Positions 1 through 7,629 of a stretch of DNA of 32,666 bases are shown here, piece by piece. The notes beneath the pieces are model-generated. The model ran no database searches. It was not told where the DNA came from and saw only the letters and a list, made by a program, of their open reading frames with translations. The stretch spans positions 536,703 to 569,368 of the forward strand of contig NZ_KQ969062.1 of the NCBI RefSeq assembly GCF_001578775.1, read 5' to 3'. The translations under genes were made by a program, and so were the position numbers. Source of the stretch: Streptococcus cristatus. Its GTDB lineage: Bacteria; Bacillota; Bacilli; Lactobacillales; Streptococcaceae. Each line of letters starts with the position of its first letter. Within the stretch, counting starts at the first letter, position 1.

Positions 1-34
1 TTAAGAAACTGAGCAAGAAAATGGCTCAAAACTA

Positions 35-74
35 GAAAAAAGGATAAGATCTTAAACTGACCTTATCCCTTTTT
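35..74. terminator. Bidirectional terminator downstream of the dacA-like gene
   Basis: The arms GGATAAG (42-48) and CTTATCC (62-68) pair. The stem is flanked by an A-run on the left and a T-run on the right, so it could end transcription in either direction. It lies just beyond the 3' end of the minus-strand carboxypeptidase gene. The call is by inspection of pairing only. Confidence 0.7.
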
Positions 75-89
75 CATGAGTTGAAGTCT

Positions 90-105
90 TTTTGTCCCAG
101 CCTCA
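90..105 (-). repeat. Isolated left end of the GAGGCTGGGACA repeat family
   Basis: Read on the minus strand, this stretch is GAGGCTGGGACAAAAAG. It is identical to the first 15 or so bases of the long repeats at 3641, 13312 (reverse) and 26155. The rest of the repeat is absent. It sits immediately 3' of the minus-strand gene, the same kind of position the full copies occupy. Confidence 0.6.
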
Positions 106-111
106 TTTCTT

Positions 112-1389
112 TTATAACTTCTCATTGACAAAGCGGATGAAGTCGTTCCACCAGACTTTGAAAATGATAGCTTTTTCAACCTTTTTTTCTGTAACCATAG
201 AAATAGAAGTTTTCTTATTTTCGATATAGCCTTGGCCGATTGGCTCAGAATCTGTATAAGTGAGGGTACCTACTACACTACCCTTTTTCAAGGGAGCCTG
301 CAGCTCCTGTGGACTTGGAGTAAAGGTAACCTTATGTTCAGCCTGATTGGCTATCCGTTCTAGAATTACCAGGTCCTCACTAGCAACTGCAGCGACCTGA
401 TCCTCTTGGCTGTCTCTAATAGCTACTTGTGAGTTATTATATCTTTCCCCTTTTTTGACAAGGACTGTCGGAGAAAAATTTTGCGTAACGTAGGTCATTA
501 GGCTAGATGTAACGCCAAAACGGGTATTAGGGTCGTTATCTTCTTGTGAGACTCCTAAAACGACTGTGATCAATCGCATCCCTTTTTCACTTGTTACACC
601 GACAAATGAAACACCACTCTGCTCAGACCCGCCTGTCTTTAAACCCTTCACTCCTGTCCGAAAACTAGGAGATCCTTCCAACATTAAATTGGGATTTTCT
701 AGTTGGATTCCTGCAAAATTCACATGAGATTTAGAAGTGATGCCAAGGACCTCTGGGTAGTCATCGATCAGATGTGAAGTAATCACAGCTATATCATAAG
801 CACTGAATTTATTGACAGTCTCTTGTTTTTTCTTGCTTTTAGAATTCTCTGCGGGCTCCTCTTCGGTATTAGTAGTTTCTAGCGAACCATCTAGTAAACG
901 AATATCCGTACCAGTAGCATTTACAATGATTGCATCAGAAATATTCCATTCCTTGAGTTTGGCTTTCATCATTTTGACAAAATTTTCTTCACTTCCACCA
1001 ACTTTTTCTGCCAGAGCGATAGTGGCGCTGTTGGCACTGGCCAAAAGAGAGGCATTCAGCAAGTCCTTTACCTTGTAGCGTCGCGCTTCCAGAGGTAGGT
1101 TCGCGATAGAGGGATTTACTGTCAGCTGGTAAGCATAATCAGAAATATCAACCTCAGTTTCTAGGCTCAGTTTGCCATCAGCAATGGCTTCGTAAACCAG
1201 ATAAGCAGTCAAAATGTTAGTAATAGCACCGACTTCTAGTGGGCTTGTAGCCTCCTTTTCATAGAGGATTTTTCCTGAGTTTGCATCGACAGCAATGGCG
1301 CTTTTAGCGGCAATTTCATAGTCATCTGCCAGAACAGGCTTGGCAATCAGACCAAAGAATAGCAGTAGGAATACAAAAAGTTTTTTCAT
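112..1389 (-). CDS. dacA: D-alanyl-D-alanine carboxypeptidase (PBP3/DacA) homologue with lost SxxK motif
   Basis: This 425-residue protein has the layout of streptococcal PBP3, a low-molecular-weight peptidase family S11 enzyme that trims the terminal D-Ala from peptidoglycan stem peptides outside the membrane. Visible are a signal peptide (about 1-21, cleavage likely after VLA), the SAN motif (118-120), the KTG motif (251-253), and a C-terminal amphipathic helix rich in W and F that usually anchors these enzymes. The oddity is the first motif. Active relatives have SITK or SMTK just before the helix TYLVYEA; here residues 55-58 read AITN, so both the nucleophile Ser and the base Lys are replaced. 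I infer an inactive paralogue, perhaps a substrate-binding or scaffold protein. A Lys/Glu/Ser-rich insert lies near 171-195. The gene stands alone on its strand. The family call is secure; the activity is doubtful. Confidence 0.88.
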   Translation of the reverse strand: MKKLFVFLLLFFGLIAKPVLADDYEIAAKSAIAVDANSGKILYEKEATSPLEVGAITNILTAYLVYEAIADGKLSLETEVDISDYAYQLTVNPSIANLPLEARRYKVKDLLNASLLASANSATIALAEKVGGSEENFVKMMKAKLKEWNISDAIIVNATGTDIRLLDGSLETTNTEEEPAENSKSKKKQETVNKFSAYDIAVITSHLIDDYPEVLGITSKSHVNFAGIQLENPNLMLEGSPSFRTGVKGLKTGGSEQSGVSFVGVTSEKGMRLITVVLGVSQEDNDPNTRFGVTSSLMTYVTQNFSPTVLVKKGERYNNSQVAIRDSQEDQVAAVASEDLVILERIANQAEHKVTFTPSPQELQAPLKKGSVVGTLTYTDSEPIGQGYIENKKTSISMVTEKKVEKAIIFKVWWNDFIRFVNEKL

Positions 1390-1417
1390 TTCTTTCCCCT
1401 AGATTAGTAATAAATCT

Positions 1418-1426
1418 ATTGTAACA
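1418..1426 (-). promoter_or_regulatory. Probable extended -10 promoter of the dacA-like gene
   Basis: Minus strand TGTTACAAT is an extended -10 about 30 bases before the start codon. A TTGGCA at 1450-1445 is too far away (21 bases) to be a standard -35, so the extended element would carry recognition. Confidence 0.4.
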
Positions 1427-1536
1427 TAAAAAGACGATATTTTTGCCAAACCTATTCAAGAATCCTTGTAAAATATTGAACAAATTTTTATTTATAAGAT
1501 TTCCTGCATGTTTATGAGAATATATGGAAATATATG

Positions 1537-1600
1537 AAAATGCATAGAAATTTTCCTATATTTTGTTTCATTTAAAATAAGAAAAATGCATAGAAATTTA
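1537..1600 (+). repeat. Direct repeat upstream of the peptide-binding protein gene
   Basis: GAAAATGCATAGAAATTT at 1537-1554 recurs as GAAAAATGCATAGAAATTT at 1581-1599, about 44 bases apart (roughly four helical turns). Both lie upstream of the promoter at 1620. Repeated sites on one face of the DNA suggest a regulator, but none is identified. Confidence 0.45.
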
Positions 1601-1601
1601 A

Positions 1602-1616
1602 AATTTTCTAAAATAA
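1602..1616 (+). promoter_or_regulatory. Candidate CodY-like box before the oligopeptide-binding gene
   Basis: AATTTTCTAAAATAA matches 11 of 15 positions of the published CodY consensus AATTTTCWGAAAATT. It abuts the -35. CodY commonly represses peptide uptake genes when amino acids are plentiful, so the location makes sense. In AT-rich DNA a match of this quality can be chance. Confidence 0.35.
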
Positions 1617-1619
1617 GAC

Positions 1620-1647
1620 TTGTATTTGTCTAGAAATGATGTATAAT
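1620..1647 (+). promoter_or_regulatory. Promoter of the oligopeptide-binding lipoprotein gene
   Basis: TTGTAT (1620-1625) and TATAAT (1642-1647) are separated by 16 bases. The start codon follows about 30 bases downstream with AAGAAGGAGA as ribosome binding site. Confidence 0.7.
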
Positions 1648-1677
1648 AATACATAATCTAAAGAAGGAGATTTGCTC

Positions 1678-3636
1678 ATGAAAAAATCTAAATGGTTGGC
1701 TATTACTGGTTTGGTTGCAGCATCAGCGCTATTCTTAGCTGCTTGTGGCAAGTCAAGCACTAGCTCAACAAAGACATATTCTTATGTCTATAATACAGAT
1801 CCAGATACATTGGATTATGTAAACTCCAATCGCGCCTCCACTTCTGACGTTATTGCCAATTTGGTCGACGGTCTTTTAGAAAATGATCAATATGGGAATC
1901 TTATCCCTTCATTGGCTGAAGACTGGACTGTATCCAAAGATGGCCTAACTTATACTTATAAGTTGCGTAAGGACGCTAAATGGTACACAGCAGAAGGTGA
2001 AGAATATGCTGCTGTCAAGGCGCAAGACTTTGTCACAGGGCTCAAGCACGCTGCAGATGAAAAATCAGAAGCATTACCAATCGTGCAAAACTCTATCAAG
2101 GGATTAGATGCTTATATCAAAGGGGAAAGCAATGATTTCTCTACTGTAGGTGTCAAGGCAATTGACGACTATACAGTTCAATACACCCTGAATCAGCCAG
2201 AAAGCTACTGGAATTCTAAGACAACGATGGGCATTCTCTTCCCGATTAACGAAGAATTTCTGAAGAAAGAAGGCAAAGACTTTGGTACCGTGAAACCTTC
2301 CGGTATCCTTTATAATGGTCCATATGTATTAAAGGCATTTACGTCTAAGTCTGTTATCGAATATTCTAAAAACCAAAACTATTGGGACAAGGACAATGTG
2401 AAGATTGAAGATGTCAAACTGACTTACTACGATGGTTCTGACCAGGAGTCGTTGATCCGTAACTTTACTGATGGTGCTTACACGCAAGCTCGTCTCTATC
2501 CGACTAGCTCAAACTACGCATCAGTAGAAAAGAAATACAAAGACAACATCATCTTTACTCCACAAAACTCAACTAGCTATTTCTTTAGCTTCAACCTGAA
2601 TCGTCAGGCTTATAGCCACACTTCTAAGACAGATGCCCAAAAAGCTGCCAGCAAAGAAGCGATTCAAAATAAAGACTTCCGCCAAGCAATTAACTTCGCT
2701 TTTGACCGTAAATCCTTTGGTGCCCAGATGAATGGTAATGAAGGAGCAACGAAAATCGTCAGAAGCTTGCTTGTACCTCCTAGTTTTGTGCAAGTAGATG
2801 GCAAGGACTTCTCAGATGTCGTTGAATCACAACTGGCTTCTTATGGGGATGAATGGCAAGGTGTCAAATTAGCTGATGCCCAAGACAGCATTTACAACCC
2901 AGAAAAGGCCAAGGCAGAATTTGCTAAAGCCAAAGAAGCTTTGCAAGCGCAGGGAGTTGAATTCCCAATTCATCTAGATGTACCAGTTGACCAAACTGAT
3001 AAAATCATGGTGCAGCGGACTAATTCCTTCAAACAATCTGTTGAGGCATCTCTAGGTCAAGAAAACGTTGTGATTGATGTGCATCAAATGTCAACAGATG
3101 ATTTGGATAACTCTACTTACTTTGCAGAAACAGCTGCCCAAAAGGACTATGACCTCAATATGTCTGGTTGGTCAGCAGACTATCAAGATCCAGTGACTTA
3201 TCTGAATATCTTTAACCCAGAGACAGGGGATATCTTGGACAATATTGGTCTGACAAAAGGCCAAAACCAAGATATTGCTTCCAAGGTTGGTTTAACGGAC
3301 TACAAAGCGCTTTTGGATCAGGCAGATGCAGAAAAGCAAGATACCAATGCTCGCTATACGAAATATGCAGCAGCGCAGGCTTGGTTAACAGATAGTTCTA
3401 TTGTGATCCCATCTACTTCTGCAGGCGCTTCACCAATGGTTCAAAAGGTCGTACCATTTACCAAAGCCTACTCTTATGTAGGTATCAAGGGTGATAGCTA
3501 TGTATTTAAGGGAATGGAGCTTCAAGATAAGGTTCTAACAGTAGCTGATTATCAAAAAGCTTTGAAAAAATGGGAAAAAGAAAAAGAAGAATCAAATAAA
3601 AAAGCTCAAGAAGAGTTAGCAAGTCACGTTAAGTAA
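1678..3636 (+). CDS. Oligopeptide ABC transporter substrate-binding lipoprotein (AmiA/AliB/HppA type)
   Basis: This 652-residue lipoprotein belongs to the SBP type 5 family, which captures oligopeptides at the outer membrane face and passes them to an Opp/Ami permease. The N terminus has two Lys, a hydrophobic stretch and the lipobox LAAC, so Cys23 would be acylated. Family features follow: a DPDTLDYV-type start of the mature domain, a YSYVYNTDPDTLD stretch, and an SGWSADYQDP segment near residue 500. The C-terminal tail is a charged Lys/Glu helix. I chose ATG 1678 over the in-frame TTG 1672 because GAAGGAGA lies at the right distance. No permease or ATPase genes adjoin, so this is a stand-alone receptor likely sharing the Ami/Hpp permease, as streptococcal AliA/AliB and HppG/HppH do. 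Which paralogue it is cannot be told here. Confidence 0.93.
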   Translation: MKKSKWLAITGLVAASALFLAACGKSSTSSTKTYSYVYNTDPDTLDYVNSNRASTSDVIANLVDGLLENDQYGNLIPSLAEDWTVSKDGLTYTYKLRKDAKWYTAEGEEYAAVKAQDFVTGLKHAADEKSEALPIVQNSIKGLDAYIKGESNDFSTVGVKAIDDYTVQYTLNQPESYWNSKTTMGILFPINEEFLKKEGKDFGTVKPSGILYNGPYVLKAFTSKSVIEYSKNQNYWDKDNVKIEDVKLTYYDGSDQESLIRNFTDGAYTQARLYPTSSNYASVEKKYKDNIIFTPQNSTSYFFSFNLNRQAYSHTSKTDAQKAASKEAIQNKDFRQAINFAFDRKSFGAQMNGNEGATKIVRSLLVPPSFVQVDGKDFSDVVESQLASYGDEWQGVKLADAQDSIYNPEKAKAEFAKAKEALQAQGVEFPIHLDVPVDQTDKIMVQRTNSFKQSVEASLGQENVVIDVHQMSTDDLDNSTYFAETAAQKDYDLNMSGWSADYQDPVTYLNIFNPETGDILDNIGLTKGQNQDIASKVGLTDYKALLDQADAEKQDTNARYTKYAAAQAWLTDSSIVIPSTSAGASPMVQKVVPFTKAYSYVGIKGDSYVFKGMELQDKVLTVADYQKALKKWEKEKEESNKKAQEELASHVK

Positions 3637-3640
3637 CAGA

Positions 3641-3819
3641 AAAGAGGCTGGGACAAAAGTTCTAGCCTCTTTTCTTTGGATTGTAGAGCAAGACGCAGTG
3701 GCTGAGTGGGCTCTACTACGCTGATTTCATCAGCTTTTACAGCTCTACTCAACTATGCGGAGGTGGGACGACGCAATCGAATTCTAACGAATTACCGATT
3801 TCTGTCCCAGCCTCTTTTT
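3641..3819 (+). repeat. Structured dispersed repeat, copy 1 (GAGGCTGGGACA element)
   Basis: One of three near-identical copies of a roughly 180-base intergenic element (others at 13312-13500, reversed, and 26155-26338). It has three successive hairpins. The first pairs AGAGGCT with AGCCTCT and is followed by TTTT, so it can act as the terminator of the upstream lipoprotein gene. The second pairs TGAGTGGGCT with AGCTCTACTCA around an inner GCTGAT/ATCAGC stem. The third pairs TGGGAC with GTCCCA around AATCG/CGATT. In this copy the two outer ends (GAGGCTGGGACA, TGTCCCAGCCTC) are also full inverted repeats. No plausible coding sequence is present. Confidence 0.85.
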
Positions 3820-3885
3820 AAAGTAGAAAATCCTATATTTCGTTTATTTTTTTGAACTGTTGGATTTCTCCTCAAGTAGAATAAG

Positions 3886-3913
3886 AAAAGGTCCGATTTG
3901 TTTCGGACCTTTC
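3886..3913 (-). terminator. Terminator of serS
   Basis: The minus strand forms a hairpin from AAAGGTCCGA and TCGGACCTTT with a short loop, followed by TTTTCTTATT, just after the serS stop codon. Confidence 0.85.
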
Positions 3914-3918
3914 ATTGT

Positions 3919-5196
3919 TTATTTTGGTGCGATGACTTCCAAGCCACCCATGTAAGGACGTAGGACTTCAGGAATGGTTACAGAGCCATCTTCATTTTGG
4001 TAATTTTCTAAGATAGCAGCTACTGTACGTCCGACAGCTAGTCCAGATCCATTGAGAGTATGGAGGAGTTTGACCTTGCCATCTGCTTCGTCACGGTAGC
4101 GGATTTGGGCGCGACGAGCTTGGAAATCTTCTGTATTAGAGCAGCTGGAAATTTCACGATAGGTATTCTGAGCGGGGATCCAGACTTCCAAGTCGTAGGT
4201 CTTGGAAGCAGAGAAGCCCATGTCTCCTGTGGAGAGAGCAACCACGCGGTAAGGCAGATTCAGCTTTTGCAGGATATTTTCCGCATTGGCTGTCATCTTT
4301 TCCAGCTCTTCATAGGATTCTTCTGGCTTGGCAAATTTCACCATTTCGACCTTGTGGAATTGGTGTAGACGGATGAGACCACGCGTGTCACGGCCGGCAG
4401 AACCCGCTTCGGAGCGGAAAGATGGGCTCATAGCTGTGAAGTAGATAGGCAGGTCCTTGCCGTCTAGAATTTCGTCTCGATAGTAGTTGGTCAGTGGAAC
4501 TTCAGCAGTTGGAATGAGCACGAAGTTGGTATCGCTTAGCTCAAAGGTATCTTCTTTGAACTTAGGATATTGTCCAGTACCAAACATAGAGTCATGGTTG
4601 ACCATATAGGGCGTGATGACTTCTGTATAGCCTTCCTTGCCATGCTCGTCCAGCATGAAGTTGTAGATAGCACGCTCTAATCGAGCTCCCAGCCCCTTGT
4701 AGAAGAGGAAACGAGCCCCGGTGACTTTTGCCCCACGCTCCCAGTCTAAGATGTTCAAATCCTCACCTAAATCCCAGTGAGCTTTAGCTTCAAAGTCAAA
4801 TTGGCGCGGTGTACCCCAGCGACGAACTTCAACATTGTCATCTTCATCCGCTCCGATTGGAACGCTGTCATGGGGAATGTTGGGGAGGGTTGTAGTGAAC
4901 TCGGTCAACTTAGCATCCAAGTCAGCTAAAGTAGCATCTAAGTCCTTGACTTGGGCAGATAGTTTTTGCATGGCTGCAATCTTGTCATCTGCATTTTCTT
5001 TGTTGCGTTTGGCTTGGGCAATCTCTGTAGAAACGGTGTTGCGTTCTGCTTTGAGATTTTCTACTTTCACCAGCAAATCACGTCGTTGCTCATCAATTTC
5101 CTTCATTTGATTGAGTACATCAGCTGCTACGCCACGGGTAGCTAATTTCTCTGCAACAGCATCAAAGTCTGTCCGAATACGTTTTAAATCTAACAT
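3919..5196 (-). CDS. serS: Seryl-tRNA synthetase
   Basis: SerRS charges tRNA-Ser with serine and also supplies Ser-tRNA-Sec in organisms that have it. The 425-residue product matches the usual family length. The N terminus is the long antiparallel coiled coil that grips the tRNA variable arm (about 27-100). The class II core follows, with motif 2 around [14 protein letters not shown] and motif 3 in [16 protein letters not shown]. The open frame runs 21 codons further upstream, but ATG 5196 is the right start: GGGAGG (5206-5201) lies five bases before it, and the extra codons would be translated from the T-box leader. Expression is controlled by that leader and by the promoter at 5423-5395. 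Confidence 0.97.
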   Translation of the reverse strand: MLDLKRIRTDFDAVAEKLATRGVAADVLNQMKEIDEQRRDLLVKVENLKAERNTVSTEIAQAKRNKENADDKIAAMQKLSAQVKDLDATLADLDAKLTEFTTTLPNIPHDSVPIGADEDDNVEVRRWGTPRQFDFEAKAHWDLGEDLNILDWERGAKVTGARFLFYKGLGARLERAIYNFMLDEHGKEGYTEVITPYMVNHDSMFGTGQYPKFKEDTFELSDTNFVLIPTAEVPLTNYYRDEILDGKDLPIYFTAMSPSFRSEAGSAGRDTRGLIRLHQFHKVEMVKFAKPEESYEELEKMTANAENILQKLNLPYRVVALSTGDMGFSASKTYDLEVWIPAQNTYREISSCSNTEDFQARRAQIRYRDEADGKVKLLHTLNGSGLAVGRTVAAILENYQNEDGSVTIPEVLRPYMGGLEVIAPK

Positions 5197-5206
5197 AAAA
5201 CCTCCC

Positions 5207-5388
5207 AAAAATAAAAGCACACCGAGGAAACTGTTGGAGCGGCTAGGCCGCGGTTCCATCCAACTTCACAGGTGTGCACTTGATTATGTATGTAGTTGTA
5301 TTGCAACGGTAGAATTTCACACTAGGCTCCTATCTGCTCGCAGCACCCGCAGACTTTCTGAAAGAAGCGATAGTCTTACTTATCCGTT
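5207..5388 (-). promoter_or_regulatory. T-box riboswitch leader of serS
   Basis: The minus strand carries the T-box core TGGAACCGCGG (5258-5248), which pairs with the tRNA acceptor end in the antiterminator. It is followed by a terminator stem GCACACC/GGTGTGC (5277-5271 and 5223-5217) and TTTTATTTTT (5216-5207). Upstream stem I sequence contains GTGAAATTCTACC, where TCT (5313-5311) followed by A is a plausible serine specifier codon. Uncharged tRNA-Ser would stabilise the antiterminator and switch serS on. The core motif is directly visible; the specifier position is inferred without folding. Confidence 0.9.
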
Positions 5389-5394
5389 TCCTAG

Positions 5395-5423
5395 ATTATA
5401 CAGGATTTTCTATTTTTTTGCAA
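5395..5423 (-). promoter_or_regulatory. Promoter of serS
   Basis: On the minus strand, TTGCAA (5423-5418) and TATAAT (5400-5395) are 17 bases apart. The -35 lies inside the last codons of the upstream DUF956 gene, so the man and serS transcription units abut. Confidence 0.75.
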
Positions 5424-5781
5424 ATAGATTTTTAAAGAATTGGCCAATTGTTTGGATCAAAGTAGGCAATTTGACAACTTTCTCATTCCCGATATGTTGC
5501 CGTGCAATTTTGAGAATCTTTCCAGTGTCCTTGGAGGCAAAGAGAAACTTGCCCTTGTCTGTAAAGACTTCAAAATGGCGACTGACATTTTTCCCAGAGA
5601 CATTGGCACCGATCTGCTGGATGCTAGACCAAGGTAGCTGGATATAATCTTCTACATTGGCATCAGCGTAGAATTCCAGTGCGACATCACCGATCAAAAA
5701 CTTCCCAACCTTGCCACCTAAACCCAGATAGGAAACTCCTGTTGTTTGAAATTCAATCGATTTATTTTGCGATTGCGCCAT
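5410..5781 (-). CDS. manO: DUF956 family protein of the mannose PTS locus
   Basis: This 123-residue soluble protein belongs to the DUF956 family, which is almost always encoded next to mannose-family PTS genes and is often called ManO. Its biochemical role is not established; a regulatory or accessory role in ManLMN activity is inferred from context. There is no signal peptide or membrane helix. The fold looks mostly beta, like a GRAM/PH-type domain, and the C terminus is basic (FFKNLFAKK). It follows manN after a terminator hairpin and has its own extended -10 element, so it may be made both by read-through and independently. The start has AGGGAGAGG upstream. Confidence 0.85.
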   Translation of the reverse strand: MAQSQNKSIEFQTTGVSYLGLGGKVGKFLIGDVALEFYADANVEDYIQLPWSSIQQIGANVSGKNVSRHFEVFTDKGKFLFASKDTGKILKIARQHIGNEKVVKLPTLIQTIGQFFKNLFAKK

Positions 5782-5810
5782 AGAACCTCTCCCTTTTTAA
5801 TACTATAGCT

Positions 5811-5819
5811 ATTATACCA
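5811..5819 (-). promoter_or_regulatory. Extended -10 promoter in front of the DUF956 gene
   Basis: Minus strand TGGTATAAT lies 30 bases before the start codon and directly after the manN terminator. No good -35 is seen, since the terminator occupies that position. Confidence 0.55.
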
Positions 5820-5823
5820 TAAT

Positions 5824-5849
5824 AAAAAGAAGGCCGAAACCTTCTTTTT
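5824..5849. terminator. Terminator between manN and the DUF956 gene
   Basis: The perfect 10-base inverted repeat AAAAAGAAGG/CCTTCTTTTT has a 6-base loop and starts two bases after the manN stop codon. The T-run on the minus strand would end or attenuate the manLMN transcript. Confidence 0.85.
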
Positions 5850-5851
5850 AA

Positions 5852-6763
5852 TTACATCAAACCAATAAGGCGGGCAACGATACCAACGATGAAAAGTCCG
5901 ATGATGATTGTGATTGGAGAAACTTTCTTCTTAAGCAACCACATGCAGAGGAAGGTAAGGAGAAGTCCCATCAAACCTGGAATCAAAGAGTTAATTTGTC
6001 CTTGAAGGGTATTTGCTTTTTCAGGAGTCAAGCTCAATCCGCCTGCAACATCACCCAAGATTTTTTGAAGTTGCTCGCCAGTTACAGCACCTTTAGGGAA
6101 GTTGATGTAAGCTCCCTCAGAGAGTTTTGTAGATGGCAATTGAAGCGCAAAGCTAACGTTTACCCAGCGTGCTACCAAAACAGCCAAGATAAACATACCA
6201 AGGATTGAAGCACCTTTAGTGATGTCTTGGAGGATACCACCAGACATGTCTTTAGTGATTTCAGAACCAGCCTTGTAGCCCAATTCTTGAGTGTACCACA
6301 AGAAGGCCATACGGATTGCATTCCAAAGAACGAAGAAGAGAAGTGGACCGATGATATTTCCTGACATAGCAAGAGAAGCACCGAGCGCTCCAAGGATAGG
6401 GCGAACTGTAAACCAGAAGACTGGGTCACCGATACCAGCCAAAGGTCCCATCATACCGATTTTAACCCCTTGGATAGCTGCATCGTCAATTTCTGCACCG
6501 TTTGCTTTTTCTTCTTCAAGGGCGAGTGTTACACCGATGATTGGAGCAGCAACGTATGGGTGAGTATTGAAGAATTCCAAGTGACGCTCAAGAGCAGCAG
6601 CTTGATCTTCTTTTTTAGTGTAAAGTTTCTTGAGAGCTGGAATTAAAGAATAAGCCCAACCCAAGTTTTGCATACGTTCATAGTTCCAAGAACCTTGCAA
6701 GAAAGTAGAACGCCACCAAACTTTTTGACGGTCTGATTTAGATAATTGAATTTTTTCAGTCAT
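5852..6763 (-). CDS. manN: PTS system mannose/glucose-specific EIID component
   Basis: EIID is one of the two membrane subunits of the ManLMN transporter, which takes up glucose, mannose, glucosamine and related sugars while phosphorylating them. The 303-residue protein shows family hallmarks: an N-terminal amphipathic region with QGSWNYERMQNLGW, then GIMGPLAGIGDPVFW-like residues near 110, and C-terminal membrane segments in the last 60 residues. It is third in the manL-manM-manN operon, 18 bases after manM, with AGGAGC before its ATG. In lactic acid bacteria the EIIC/EIID pair also serves as a receptor for class IIa bacteriocins and some phages. Confidence 0.96.
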   Translation of the reverse strand: MTEKIQLSKSDRQKVWWRSTFLQGSWNYERMQNLGWAYSLIPALKKLYTKKEDQAAALERHLEFFNTHPYVAAPIIGVTLALEEEKANGAEIDDAAIQGVKIGMMGPLAGIGDPVFWFTVRPILGALGASLAMSGNIIGPLLFFVLWNAIRMAFLWYTQELGYKAGSEITKDMSGGILQDITKGASILGMFILAVLVARWVNVSFALQLPSTKLSEGAYINFPKGAVTGEQLQKILGDVAGGLSLTPEKANTLQGQINSLIPGLMGLLLTFLCMWLLKKKVSPITIIIGLFIVGIVARLIGLM

Positions 6764-6781
6764 GATATAGCAGCTCCTTTC

Positions 6782-7585
6782 TTAGTAGTCTTCTAGGATA
6801 TCGCCGATTGGGTCGTTAGATGTAGCAGAACCGCCACCACCGTTTCCGCCTTTCTTAGAAAGGTTGAGGTAGATAAGGGCGATTGCTACACCGATAGCAC
6901 CGAGGGCAATCAAAGTCAATTGGCTAACAGCAGCAAGAGCAAAACCGATAGCAAAGAATGGCCATACTTCGCGAGTTGCCATCATGTTGATAACCATAGC
7001 GTAACCAACGGCAACAACCATTCCCCCGCCGACAGCCATACCGCCTGCCAACCAATCAGGCATCATAGCAAGCAATTTTTGCACTGCTTCTGCGGGGATA
7101 GCAAGAAGAAGGGCTGCAGGAATAGCGATACGAAGTCCTTGGAGAAGGAGAGCTACAAAGTGTGCGCGTTCAACGCTAGCAAAGTCGCCTTTTTTAGCAG
7201 CAGAGTCTGCAGCGTGAACCAAGGCAACAGAGATAGTACGCACGATCATGGTAAGGAAGAGACCAGCTACGGCAAGAGGAATCGCGATTGTAGTTGCAAC
7301 TGTGATACCTTTGTCAGTGAAATCTCCACCTTGAACCATGATGATAGCAGCAGCAACTGAAGCCAAGGCAGCGTCAGGAGCAACGGCAGCACCGATGTTA
7401 GCCCAACCAAGAGCGATCATTTGAAGAGATCCGCCAAGGATAACACCAGCAGTTAAGTTACCAGTTACAAGACCGATCAAGGTACATGCAACCAATGGTT
7501 GGTGGAATTGGAATTGGTCCAAGATACCTTCAAGACCAGCTAGGAAGGCAACAAAGACTACTAAAACCATAGAAATAATAGACAT
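6782..7585 (-). CDS. manM: PTS system mannose/glucose-specific EIIC component
   Basis: EIIC forms the sugar-translocating channel together with EIID. The 267-residue protein is strongly hydrophobic with about seven or eight membrane segments. It carries the family residues FHQPLVACTLIGLVTGN near 27-43 and GGSLQMIALGWANIGAA near 51-67. The C-terminal tail is a Gly/Ser-rich linker ending in acidic residues (ILEDY), as in streptococcal orthologues. It is the middle gene of the operon, 44 bases after manL. Confidence 0.96.
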   Translation of the reverse strand: MSIISMVLVVFVAFLAGLEGILDQFQFHQPLVACTLIGLVTGNLTAGVILGGSLQMIALGWANIGAAVAPDAALASVAAAIIMVQGGDFTDKGITVATTIAIPLAVAGLFLTMIVRTISVALVHAADSAAKKGDFASVERAHFVALLLQGLRIAIPAALLLAIPAEAVQKLLAMMPDWLAGGMAVGGGMVVAVGYAMVINMMATREVWPFFAIGFALAAVSQLTLIALGAIGVAIALIYLNLSKKGGNGGGGSATSNDPIGDILEDY

Positions 7586-7629
7586 GTTTTAAATCCTTTC
7601 ATAATAATATGAGAGCGAAACGGTTCAGA

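Noticed and set aside
5111..5647. Plus-strand 178-codon frame
   Set aside because: It is antisense to serS, its T-box leader and the DUF956 gene, all of which are well supported.
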